Assembly: GCA_030430975.1 (NCBI GenBank)
Contig: JAUIKB010000252.1
Location: forward strand, 1-7,589
From: Polyangia bacterium
GTDB taxonomy: Bacteria > Myxococcota_A > Polyangia > Polyangiales > Polyangiaceae
DNA length: 7,589 nucleotides
Direction: 5' to 3'
Positions 1 through 6,497 of this stretch are shown one piece after another. Both the position numbers and the translations under genes were made by a program. The stretch's first letter is position 1. Each line of letters starts with the position of its first letter. A model generated the notes under the pieces. It was not told where the DNA came from. It did not search any database and worked only from the letters and a program-made list of their open reading frames with translations.

Positions 1-1
1 G

Positions 2-85
2 GAACTGCTGGCGTCGGACGACTTTCGCGCGATCAACGCCGAGCGCCAGGCCGAGATTCTGGCGATCGTGCGACCAGACGCGTAG
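2..85 (+). CDS. C-terminal end of an unidentified protein (partial)
   Basis: An open frame enters from the left edge and ends at a TAG at 83-85, leaving 27 codons. The visible residues are charged and look helical (SDDFRAINAERQAEILAIV), then end in RPDA. Codon choice has the strong G/C third-position bias of the genes downstream, which supports real coding. There is too little sequence to name a family. It points the same way as the antiporter gene but is separated from it by 208 bp containing a strong hairpin, so it is probably a separate transcription unit. Confidence 0.5.
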   Translation, partial: ELLASDDFRAINAERQAEILAIVRPDA

Positions 86-107
86 CCGCCAAACCGGCTG
101 GCGCCCC

Positions 108-127
108 GCGGACCGGAGCCGGTCCGC
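108..127 (+). terminator. Strong hairpin after the upstream gene, possible terminator
   Basis: A perfect 9-bp inverted repeat, GCGGACCGG / CCGGTCCGC, is separated by only AG, so in RNA the innermost pair would open to a 4-nt loop. It begins 22 nt after the stop of the upstream gene. No T-run follows on either strand, so it is not a classical intrinsic terminator. It could be a T-less terminator, a 3'-end stabilising hairpin or a protein-binding palindrome. A smaller competing stem (CGCCA 87-91 with TGGCG 99-103) lies just before it. Confidence 0.4.
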
Positions 128-231
128 CGAATATCCTGCGGCCACAGGCGCTCAAAACGCAATCGCTGCGCGGCCGGCTGCCCGTGGCTGCGAGTCGTTC
201 CGGTACGAGCCTTGCAGAGAGCTGGGGCAGC

Positions 232-268
232 GGTGAGTCAACACGGATGGCGCGAACGTTGACTCTCC
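232..268. promoter_or_regulatory. Long inverted repeat upstream of the antiporter operon, possible operator or leader stem-loop
   Basis: GAGTCAAC at 235-242 and GTTGACTC at 258-265 are exact reverse complements. The arms extend to 11 positions (232-242 and 258-268) with one mismatch (T234/T266). The spacer is 15 nt. The right arm ends 25 nt before the antiporter ATG at 294. Half-sites are about 26 bp centre to centre, compatible with a dimeric regulator, or the RNA could form an 11-position stem close to the start codon. The right arm contains TTGACT, a -35-like hexamer, but no matching -10 fits before the start codon. No regulator can be named. Confidence 0.4.
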
Positions 269-293
269 ACAGCGGACGGGACGAACGACAACG

Positions 294-3098
294 ATGATGC
301 TGCCAGCCGCTGCGCGACCCCACGGGATCGAGTTCACCATCGTGGCGATCGTCGTTCTGACCCTCGCGGTGGGCGCCGCGGTTCGCGCGTTCTCAGCGCG
401 CACCAAGACTCCGTACACCGTCGCGATGCTGGTGCTGGGCCTGGCGGCGGGGTTCGTCCTGCGCGTGTGGGGCCTCGGCGACAGCACGCTACTGGGGCAC
501 CTCCTCAGGACAGGGTCCGCAATATCCGCGGACATGATCATCTTCGCGTTCTTGCCCGCTCTGGTCTTCGAGTCGGCGTTCGCGATGGACGTTCACTCGT
601 TTCGCAAAAACCTCGGCGTGGTCGTGCTGCTCGCCGTCCCCGCCCTGCTCATCTCGACCGTCGCGGCGGCCAGCCTGGTGGTGGGTCTTACCAGTCTCAC
701 CGCCCTCGACGCCTGGCGTTGGACGTGGCCGGTCGCGCTGGTGTTCGGAGCTCTCATCAGCGCAACCGACCCGGTAGCTGTCGTCGCGATCCTGCGGGAT
801 GTCGGGGCACCCAAGCGCTTATCCGTGCTCATCGAAGGCGAGTCCTTGCTGAACGACGGCACGGCGATCGTCGTGTTCACGGTGCTGCTTGGCGTCATGA
901 CCGGCGGCGCGGGCGCCACGCTCAATGTCGGCTCGAGCGTCCTCAGCTTCGCTCGCGTAGTGACGCTGGGCGTAGCCGTGGGGTTCGCGCTCGCGTTTGT
1001 TGTTTCCCGATGGATGGGCCGGATGTTCAATCAGCCGCTGATCGAGATCACCCTTACGCTGGCGCTGGCCTACGCTTGCATGATGGTCGCCGAGGGGCTC
1101 CTGCATGCGTCCGGCGTACTGGCGATCGTCACCGCTGGCCTGTACATGGCAGGTCCAGGACGTCGGCGGATCAGCCCCGAAGTCGAGCACTTCTTGCATC
1201 AGTTCTGGGAAATGCTCGCCCACATAGCCAACACCTTGATCTTTTTCTTGGTGGGTTTAGTTATCGTAATCCAGCTGACCGATGCCAGCTGGCGACAGTT
1301 GGTGCTGATCCTGGTCGCGTGGCTCGGCATCGTGGCGATTCGCTTCGTGGTGACGTTCGGTCTCCTGCCGGTTTGCAACCGCGTGGGCGACACGGTGACG
1401 AGCGCGCAGGCCACCGTCATGTCATGGGGTGGTCTGCGCGGCGCCGTGTCGCTCGCTTTGGCTCTGGTTGTCAGCCAGCGGCCGGACATCGACGCCAGCC
1501 TGCGCGCTCAAATCCTTCAGCTCACCGGCGGGGTGGTCCTCATGACCATCTTGGTCAATGGCACAACGACCGGCATGGTGTTGAATCGGCTGGGCTTCAG
1601 TGCAAAGAGTTCCGGCCAAGTGCTCACGGAGCTTCAGGCTCGAGCCGGAGCGCTGCGTGAAGTGCAGAGTCGGCTGAAGGCGGCCGCGGCGGAGCCGGAC
1701 CTGCGCACCGTCCCGTGGGCGCCGATTACGGACTCGATTGACGACCGGGTGCGTACTGTGGAGTCACGTGTCGCCGACGTGCGCGCCAGCCTGTCGCGGG
1801 CCGACCACAACGAGCAGCTCAGCGGCCTTTGGCAGCGTGCGCTGTCGATGGAGCGCCGCGCCTACCGTCGCGCGTTCGCGGACGGCACGCTGGGCCGAGC
1901 CGCGGCCGAGATCCTCGAACGCGAGCTCGACCGCCACGCGGACAAGCTTCAAGCGGGCGAATACGAGGCGCCCATCGCGGCACGCTCCGCCAGCGCGCAC
2001 TCGCGATGGTGGCAGTTTGGTTCGTGGATTCGCCGCGTCTTTGACCGTTCCGGGGCGGCCGACTTTGACGATTTTGCACTCCATTATGACCTGTCCCGCG
2101 GCGAAGCGAGAGCAGCGAACCAGGTCCAGAAGTCGCTCGAAAAGCTGCGCGATGCCAATCCCGAAGTCGTGGACGAAATCGTGGCGGCGTACCGACGCTA
2201 CCGGAGTCACGCCAAGCAGCACCTCGAAGACATGCGCGTCAACCTCCCCGAACTCGCGACCGCGGTTGAAAGGCGGCTCGCTGAGCGCATCGCTTTGAAC
2301 TTCGAGCGCAGCGCGCTTGAATCGCTCCGCCGCACCGGAGAGCTCGAGTCAGGCGCGGCAGCCGAAGCACTCGACAGCGTTGACGCATCGATGATGCGGA
2401 TCCAATTCACCTCCAAGCGCGTGCCGCTACCCGAAACCGCAGAACTCTGCCGCAGCTCCGCTCTGTTCCGCGGCCTGGCGGAGGAAACCATCGGTGATCT
2501 GGCCGAGATGACCGACGAACAGGTGTTCCATGCCGGTGACTACCTGTTTCGCGAAGGAGATCACGGCGACGGCATGTTCATCATCGCGCGCGGCGCGGTT
2601 CAGGTACTCAAGGGTGAGCGCGACGACGTGCTCGCGGTCCTCGGCGGCGGTGACGTGCTGGGGGAGATGGCGTTGCTCACCGGCGCTCCTCGAACAGCGT
2701 CCGCGCGAGCCGGTACGACCGTAACCGTCGGAAGAATCTCGTCAGCGAACTTCGAGCGGCTGCTCAAACAACGCCCGAAACTCCGAACGCGCATCTGGGA
2801 GGCGTTCACGCGCAACGCGTTGGACAACGAAACCAGAGAGCACCCGGCGTTCCGCCACCTGAGTCGGGAGCTTCGCCACGGCTGGGCAGAGGGCGTTCCG
2901 CTCCTCGAGTTGAGGGATGGCGAGCACGTCGATGCTCAGCACGTCGATTGGGTGTTCTGCGCGACCGGAGCGCTTCGAGCTGCGGATGGAACGCAGCAGC
3001 CGCGCCTAACGCGGGGTCGGCGGAGCGACATGGTCGCAAGTGGCGACGTCCGCGTCGTACTCCTCGGTCCGCCACCCGCCGCCGAGGCTGCCGAGTGA
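294..3098 (+). CDS. CPA1-type Na+(K+)/H+ antiporter with C-terminal cyclic-nucleotide-binding domain (SOS1/sperm-NHE-like plan)
   Basis: Inner-membrane cation/proton exchanger of the NhaP/NHE (CPA1) superfamily, expected to extrude Na+ or K+ in exchange for H+. Residues about 13-430 hold some 12-13 hydrophobic segments. Family signatures are seen at T158-D159-P160, EGESLLNDG (181-189, with the N187-D188 ion-site pair) and SWGGLRG (377-383, with R382). Residues 435-717 form a long, mostly helical, charged cytosolic region with no motif I recognise. Residues 718-828 are a cyclic-nucleotide-binding domain whose phosphate-binding cassette runs from G790-E791 to R800-T801-A802, keeping the Glu and Arg that contact the sugar-phosphate in CAP/PKA-type domains. 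Residues 830-934 are a beta-rich tail ending in Pro/Ala/Glu. At 934 residues it is about twice a plain NhaP. The ATG at 294 is followed by a second ATG at 297; only a weak GGACGGG lies upstream, so either may be used. First gene of a two-gene operon. Ion specificity cannot be read from sequence. Confidence 0.92.
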   Translation: MMLPAAARPHGIEFTIVAIVVLTLAVGAAVRAFSARTKTPYTVAMLVLGLAAGFVLRVWGLGDSTLLGHLLRTGSAISADMIIFAFLPALVFESAFAMDVHSFRKNLGVVVLLAVPALLISTVAAASLVVGLTSLTALDAWRWTWPVALVFGALISATDPVAVVAILRDVGAPKRLSVLIEGESLLNDGTAIVVFTVLLGVMTGGAGATLNVGSSVLSFARVVTLGVAVGFALAFVVSRWMGRMFNQPLIEITLTLALAYACMMVAEGLLHASGVLAIVTAGLYMAGPGRRRISPEVEHFLHQFWEMLAHIANTLIFFLVGLVIVIQLTDASWRQLVLILVAWLGIVAIRFVVTFGLLPVCNRVGDTVTSAQATVMSWGGLRGAVSLALALVVSQRPDIDASLRAQILQLTGGVVLMTILVNGTTTGMVLNRLGFSAKSSGQVLTELQARAGALREVQSRLKAAAAEPDLRTVPWAPITDSIDDRVRTVESRVADVRASLSRADHNEQLSGLWQRALSMERRAYRRAFADGTLGRAAAEILERELDRHADKLQAGEYEAPIAARSASAHSRWWQFGSWIRRVFDRSGAADFDDFALHYDLSRGEARAANQVQKSLEKLRDANPEVVDEIVAAYRRYRSHAKQHLEDMRVNLPELATAVERRLAERIALNFERSALESLRRTGELESGAAAEALDSVDASMMRIQFTSKRVPLPETAELCRSSALFRGLAEETIGDLAEMTDEQVFHAGDYLFREGDHGDGMFIIARGAVQVLKGERDDVLAVLGGGDVLGEMALLTGAPRTASARAGTTVTVGRISSANFERLLKQRPKLRTRIWEAFTRNALDNETREHPAFRHLSRELRHGWAEGVPLLELRDGEHVDAQHVDWVFCATGALRAADGTQQPRLTRGRRSDMVASGDVRVVLLGPPPAAEAAE
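3084..3087 (+). promoter_or_regulatory. Ribosome binding site that fixes the channel start at GTG 3095
   Basis: GAGG lies 7 nt before the GTG at 3095, inside the last codons of the antiporter. The GTG overlaps the antiporter TGA (3096-3098) in a GTGA arrangement, typical of translational coupling. The same frame is open upstream to an ATG at 2948, but those 49 codons read as Arg/Ala/Ser-rich low-complexity sequence, as expected of an antiporter shadow, so the GTG is preferred. Confidence 0.7.
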
Positions 3099-4177
3099 AC
3101 TACCTGCGGCAACCCCGCCTGTTCTCTCAAGGCGGACTCAGGCGCCTGAGTCGAGCCACGCTAGCCATGGCTGCGCTGCTCGGCATCGGCACTCTGGGGT
3201 TCTACGTTCTGGGCGTACTGCATGCCAACGGAGTCCTCACGCCGGCGCTCTCAGAACCTTGGACCTGGGGCGACTGCGCGTACATGACGGTAATCACGAT
3301 TTCGACGATCGGTTATTCGGAAACGCTGCCGGTTCCCGGCGGCGACATGCGCGCATTCGGCTGGGTTCGCGGCTACACCGTCGGCCTGGTCTTGTTGGCC
3401 ATGTTGCTGGTTGGCTACGCTGTATCATCGGCGACGGCATTCTTCATCGAAGGCGACCTGCAGCGCTTCTGGTGGCGAAGGAGAGCAAGGTTGGACGCTA
3501 AGAAACTAACAGGGCACTACGTCGTCTGCGGCTGCGGCGTCACCGGGCAGGCGATCTCGGAAGAACTCATCGCTTCGGGACATCGGGTAGTCGGCATCGA
3601 CACCAACGAAGCGCTGCTACTCGATGATTCTCAACACCCCGAGCTGATCACCATCCACGGCGATGCGACCGAAGAGGATTCGCTCTCCCTAGCCGGCATC
3701 GAGCGTGCCACCGGGTTGGCCACGTGCTTGCCGGACGACAAGGACAACTTGTACCTGATGATCACCGCGCGGCAGCTCAACCCCGATCTCCGCATCGTTA
3801 CCCTTGCTAGCTCGGAGAAAGAACGCGCCAAGCTAATTCGCGCTGGGGCGGACGCCGTCGTTTCGTCGGCTACGATCGGCGGCCTGCGCATCGCATCGGA
3901 ACTCGCGCGCCCAGCGGTCGTCAGCTTCTTAGATGTGATGTTGCGCGGCAAAAAAACGAACGTTCGTTTCGCTGAACTCGGCGTCGGTAAGACGTGGGAT
4001 TCGCGACCCTTGTCGGAGGTAAATGCGCCGCTGCCTATCCTCGCCCTACAGCGCCCCAACGCCGAAATCGTTTACAATCCCCCCGGCGAGTCACTGCTGC
4101 GCCAAGGCGACGTCCTCGTCACCATGGGACCGCTTGCCGAGGTCGAGGCGCTGCGTTCGACGCTGGGTACCGCCTGA
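3095..4177 (+). CDS. Two-TM potassium-channel-like protein with TrkA/RCK nucleotide-binding domain
   Basis: Inner-membrane ion channel subunit of the two-TM-plus-RCK type (MthK/Kch-like plan), 360 residues from the GTG. TM1 is about residues 22-43, the pore helix about 58-70 (WGDCAYMTVITIS), the filter T71-I-G-Y-S-E76 and TM2 about 92-118. A basic linker (FWWRRRARLDAKK) leads to a TrkA-N domain at 138-260 with a Rossmann GCGVTG (G146, G148, G151) and an acidic D169 at the end of strand 2, which favours NAD(H)-type or adenine nucleotide binding. A TrkA-C-like domain covers about 285-358. The usual filter is T-x-G-Y-G-D/E; here the second Gly is Ser, so strict K+ selectivity is uncertain. Its start overlaps the antiporter stop, so the two are co-transcribed and probably translationally coupled. 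Family call is firm; the transported ion and gating ligand are inferred. Confidence 0.9.
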   Translation: MNYLRQPRLFSQGGLRRLSRATLAMAALLGIGTLGFYVLGVLHANGVLTPALSEPWTWGDCAYMTVITISTIGYSETLPVPGGDMRAFGWVRGYTVGLVLLAMLLVGYAVSSATAFFIEGDLQRFWWRRRARLDAKKLTGHYVVCGCGVTGQAISEELIASGHRVVGIDTNEALLLDDSQHPELITIHGDATEEDSLSLAGIERATGLATCLPDDKDNLYLMITARQLNPDLRIVTLASSEKERAKLIRAGADAVVSSATIGGLRIASELARPAVVSFLDVMLRGKKTNVRFAELGVGKTWDSRPLSEVNAPLPILALQRPNAEIVYNPPGESLLRQGDVLVTMGPLAEVEALRSTLGTA

Positions 4178-4253
4178 GACCATCGGTCAGCGGCGCTTGC
4201 AATTCGCCTGTGGCGCTGCGTTCGTAACCGTAGATAAGCCGCGCTCGTAGAAC

Positions 4254-4273
4254 CGTGGACGCGAGCGTCCGCG
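4254..4273 (+). promoter_or_regulatory. Hairpin/palindrome upstream of the flavoprotein gene
   Basis: GGACGC-GA-GCGTCC (4257-4270) is a perfect 6-bp inverted repeat. With one G-T wobble the arms extend to 9 pairs (CGTGGACGC / GCGTCCGCG). It sits in the 134-bp gap between the channel stop and the flavoprotein ATG, ending 38 nt before that start. There is no following T-run. It could end the antiporter-channel transcript, act as an operator, or form a structure in the flavoprotein leader; the sequence does not decide between these. Confidence 0.35.
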
Positions 4274-4311
4274 CGCCCTAGGTTCCCGATCCCAGTGAGG
4301 AAACGACAGCA

Positions 4312-5733
4312 ATGAGAGAAGTCGACGTCGCCATCATCGGCGCAGGCACCGCCGGATTGAGCGCGCGCCGCGAGGTCGCCGAGGCAACCGACAACTACGT
4401 CGTAATCGACGATGGCATCTTGGGCACGACGTGCGCCCGGGTCGGGTGCATGCCGTCCAAGGTGCTCATTCAGGTCGCCAATGACTACCACCGCCGCCAC
4501 GCGCTCGCGGAACAAGGGATTGGCGGCGGCGACAAACTGACCGTCGACCCTGCGGCGGTGATGCAGCACGTTCGCAAGCTGCGCGACCGGTTCGTCCGCG
4601 GCGTGATGTCCGGCTTTGAGAACTGGTCGGACAAGCTGATCCGAAAGCGCGCGAGGTTCGTCGATCTGCACACGCTGGACCTGGACGGTGAGCGCATCAA
4701 AGCGCACAAGATCGTGATCGCGACCGGTTCGTCACCGATCATCCCGAACCCATGGAAGAAGGTCGAGAGTCGGCTGATCGACACGGACGCGTTCTTCGAG
4801 CGCGAGACCTTGCCGAAGCGTGTCGCGGTGATCGGCCTGGGCGTCATCGGCCTTGAGCTGGGTCAGGCGGTCGCCCGACTTGGCTGCGATGTCACAGCGG
4901 TGACCCTCGACAAAGCCTTCGGCGGACTGTCTGATCCTGATCTGAGAAACTACGTCGCCTCGGCGTTTGCCAAAGAGTTCACTCTGCACATCGATGCGGT
5001 GGACACATTGAGCGAGAGCGACGACGAGCTGGTGGTGAAGCTCAAAAGCGGTCACGAGTTTCGCGCCGATGCGGCGCTCGTAACCGTCGGACGACGCCCC
5101 AACCTGAGTTCGCTCGGCATCGAGGCGCTCGGCATCCCGACCGAGCGCGGCGCGCCGTCATTCGACGGCGGAACGTTCCGCGTCGACGGAACACCCTGGT
5201 ACCTGGTGGGCGACGTCAACGGCACCAGGCCGCTGCTGCACGAGGCCGCCGACGAGGGACGGATCGCCGGCTACAACGCCGTGCATCCCTCTGACCAGTG
5301 CTTCAAGCGGCGCACCAACATCGCAATTACGTTTTGCGATCCGAACATCGCGATGGTCGGTGAATCGCATCACCAGCTGACCGAGCGCGGCGCCGACTTC
5401 GTGACGGGTACGGTCTCGTTTGAGGGCCAGGGGCGCGCGATCGTCAAGCTCCATGAGCTCGGACAGCTGCACGTCTACGCAGAGCGTAGCTCTGGGCGTC
5501 TGCTCGGCGCGGAGCTGTTCGCACCGCACGGTGAGCACCTAGCCCATCTGCTGGCGTGGGCGATCTCGGCAGGTCTAACCGCTCGCGACGCGCTCAGCCT
5601 TCCGTTTTACCATCCCGTTCTTGAAGAAGGACTCCGAACCGCTCTGCGAAAGGCCGCCAGACTGACCGACACCGATCAAGGAGCGTTGGAAGTCCTTCGC
5701 TGTGCCGATCCACCCGTAGGTACTCGCGCGTAG
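4312..5733 (+). CDS. Dihydrolipoamide-dehydrogenase-like FAD/pyridine-nucleotide disulfide oxidoreductase
   Basis: Cytosolic class I flavoprotein disulfide reductase, 473 residues, the normal length for E3-like enzymes. The N-terminal FAD site is GAGTAG (10-15). The redox disulfide is C41-ARVG-C46 in CARVGCMPSK, a variant of the classical CxxxxC motif of lipoamide dehydrogenase. ATGS (137-140) and LVGDVNG (298-304, D301) complete the FAD site. The second Rossmann motif GLGVIG (175-180) binds NAD(P)H. The C-terminal interface has the catalytic pair H434 and E439 in HPVLEE. At the end of the second strand of the NAD fold, where NAD-specific E3 enzymes have Glu, there is T198 with D200 two residues on, so cofactor preference is unclear. 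GAGG at 4297-4300 lies 11 nt from the ATG, a slightly long spacing. No pyruvate or 2-oxoacid dehydrogenase E1/E2 gene is adjacent, so the lipoyl substrate is not established; another disulfide is possible. Confidence 0.88.
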   Translation: MREVDVAIIGAGTAGLSARREVAEATDNYVVIDDGILGTTCARVGCMPSKVLIQVANDYHRRHALAEQGIGGGDKLTVDPAAVMQHVRKLRDRFVRGVMSGFENWSDKLIRKRARFVDLHTLDLDGERIKAHKIVIATGSSPIIPNPWKKVESRLIDTDAFFERETLPKRVAVIGLGVIGLELGQAVARLGCDVTAVTLDKAFGGLSDPDLRNYVASAFAKEFTLHIDAVDTLSESDDELVVKLKSGHEFRADAALVTVGRRPNLSSLGIEALGIPTERGAPSFDGGTFRVDGTPWYLVGDVNGTRPLLHEAADEGRIAGYNAVHPSDQCFKRRTNIAITFCDPNIAMVGESHHQLTERGADFVTGTVSFEGQGRAIVKLHELGQLHVYAERSSGRLLGAELFAPHGEHLAHLLAWAISAGLTARDALSLPFYHPVLEEGLRTALRKAARLTDTDQGALEVLRCADPPVGTRA

Positions 5734-5735
5734 CG

Positions 5736-6497
5736 TCAGTCGCCCAAATAGCGATCCGCCCACGCGGCGATCACCTGCGCGGCGTATTCGGAGTCGCGCT
5801 TGTCAGACAGCAGATGGTCGGCTCCGGCCAACGAGACAAAGCTCTTCGGGTGCCGCGCACTGCCAAATAGCTTTCCAGCATGTTCGATACCCACCACGGT
5901 ATCCGTGGGCGAATGCATGACCAACAGGGCCCGATTCAGCTCAGCGACGCTGCGCGTGAGGTTGTGCTCGGCGATGTCTTCCAGGAACTGCTTCTTGATG
6001 GAGAAGTCGCGCCCCCCGAGCTTCACGACGGCGCAGCCCGTCGCCTCGATCTCCGCGCGAACGTCGGTAAACAGCTCAGCCACGTGCTCCGGATCAGATG
6101 GCGCCCCCAAGGTTGCGACGGCCTTCACTTCGGGTAGCGCCGCCGCGGCAGCCAGCACAGCAGCACCGCCCAGGCTATGCCCGATCAGCAGAGCGGGCGC
6201 ACGCTTGGTCGCACGCAAGTGGCGCGCCGCCGCTACCAAATCCGCAACGTCTGACGTGAAGTTGCTGTTGGCGAAATCGCCCTCGCTGTTACCGATACCC
6301 GTGAAGTCGAACCGCAGCACGGCGATGCCGCGCGCGACGAGCGCTCGACTGATGCGGGAAGCCGCCGCGATGTCCTTCGAACACGTGAAACAATGGGCGA
6401 ACACGGCGTACGCACGCACCATTTCGTCAGGCTCTTCAAGCCTCGCAGCCAAACTGTGACCCGCGTCGTTCTCGAAGCTGAAGCGTGAAACAGTCAT
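5736..6497 (-). CDS. Alpha/beta hydrolase of the type often fused to OsmC
   Basis: Serine hydrolase with alpha/beta-hydrolase fold, 253 residues, no signal peptide, so cytosolic. The nucleophile elbow is GHSLGG (106-111) with S108; the likely acid is D199 (HSPTD) and the base H228 (ADHLL). The oxyanion-side segment HCFTCSKD (35-42), the RFDFTGIGNSEGDF segment (62-75) and the RHPKSFVSL segment (215-223) match a family I recognise as the N-terminal half of hydrolase-OsmC fusion proteins. Here the frame stops right after the hydrolase domain, so no OsmC domain is attached. The start at 6497 has no clear Shine-Dalgarno upstream; another ATG 13 nt earlier is out of frame. The stop is 2 bp from the convergent flavoprotein stop. 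It is transcribed divergently from the gene at 6626. The substrate is unknown; an esterase or acyl-hydrolase role is the safest statement. Confidence 0.9.
   Translation of the reverse strand: MTVSRFSFENDAGHSLAARLEEPDEMVRAYAVFAHCFTCSKDIAAASRISRALVARGIAVLRFDFTGIGNSEGDFANSNFTSDVADLVAAARHLRATKRAPALLIGHSLGGAAVLAAAAALPEVKAVATLGAPSDPEHVAELFTDVRAEIEATGCAVVKLGGRDFSIKKQFLEDIAEHNLTRSVAELNRALLVMHSPTDTVVGIEHAGKLFGSARHPKSFVSLAGADHLLSDKRDSEYAAQVIAAWADRYLGD

Noticed and set aside
259..264. TTGACT as a -35 promoter element for the antiporter.
   Set aside because: No plausible -10 hexamer lies 16-18 bp downstream before the ATG at 294; the match is more simply part of the inverted repeat.
467..1660. A 397-codon open frame inside the antiporter gene, frame-shifted on the + strand.
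   Set aside because: Translation is Arg/His/Gly/Pro-rich without motifs, a typical high-GC shadow, while the main frame shows clear CPA1 signatures throughout.
2948..3094. Longer N-terminus for the channel protein, starting at the ATG at 2948.
   Set aside because: The 49 extra residues are Arg/Ala/Ser-rich shadow of the antiporter coding frame with no membrane or domain character; the GTG at 3095 has a well-spaced GAGG and overlaps the upstream stop.
4197..4236. TTGCAA (4197-4202) with TCGTAA or TAGATA as a promoter for the flavoprotein gene.
   Set aside because: Spacing is 19 bp or longer and the -10 matches are poor; not supportable by eye.
4072..4707. A 211-codon reverse-strand open frame across the channel-flavoprotein junction.
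   Set aside because: It overlaps two well-supported genes, spans their intergenic gap, and shows no recognisable domain.
5800..6459. A 219-codon + strand open frame opposite the hydrolase gene.
   Set aside because: The reverse strand encodes a complete hydrolase with an intact triad; the opposite translation is Ser/Ala/Arg-rich with no motif.
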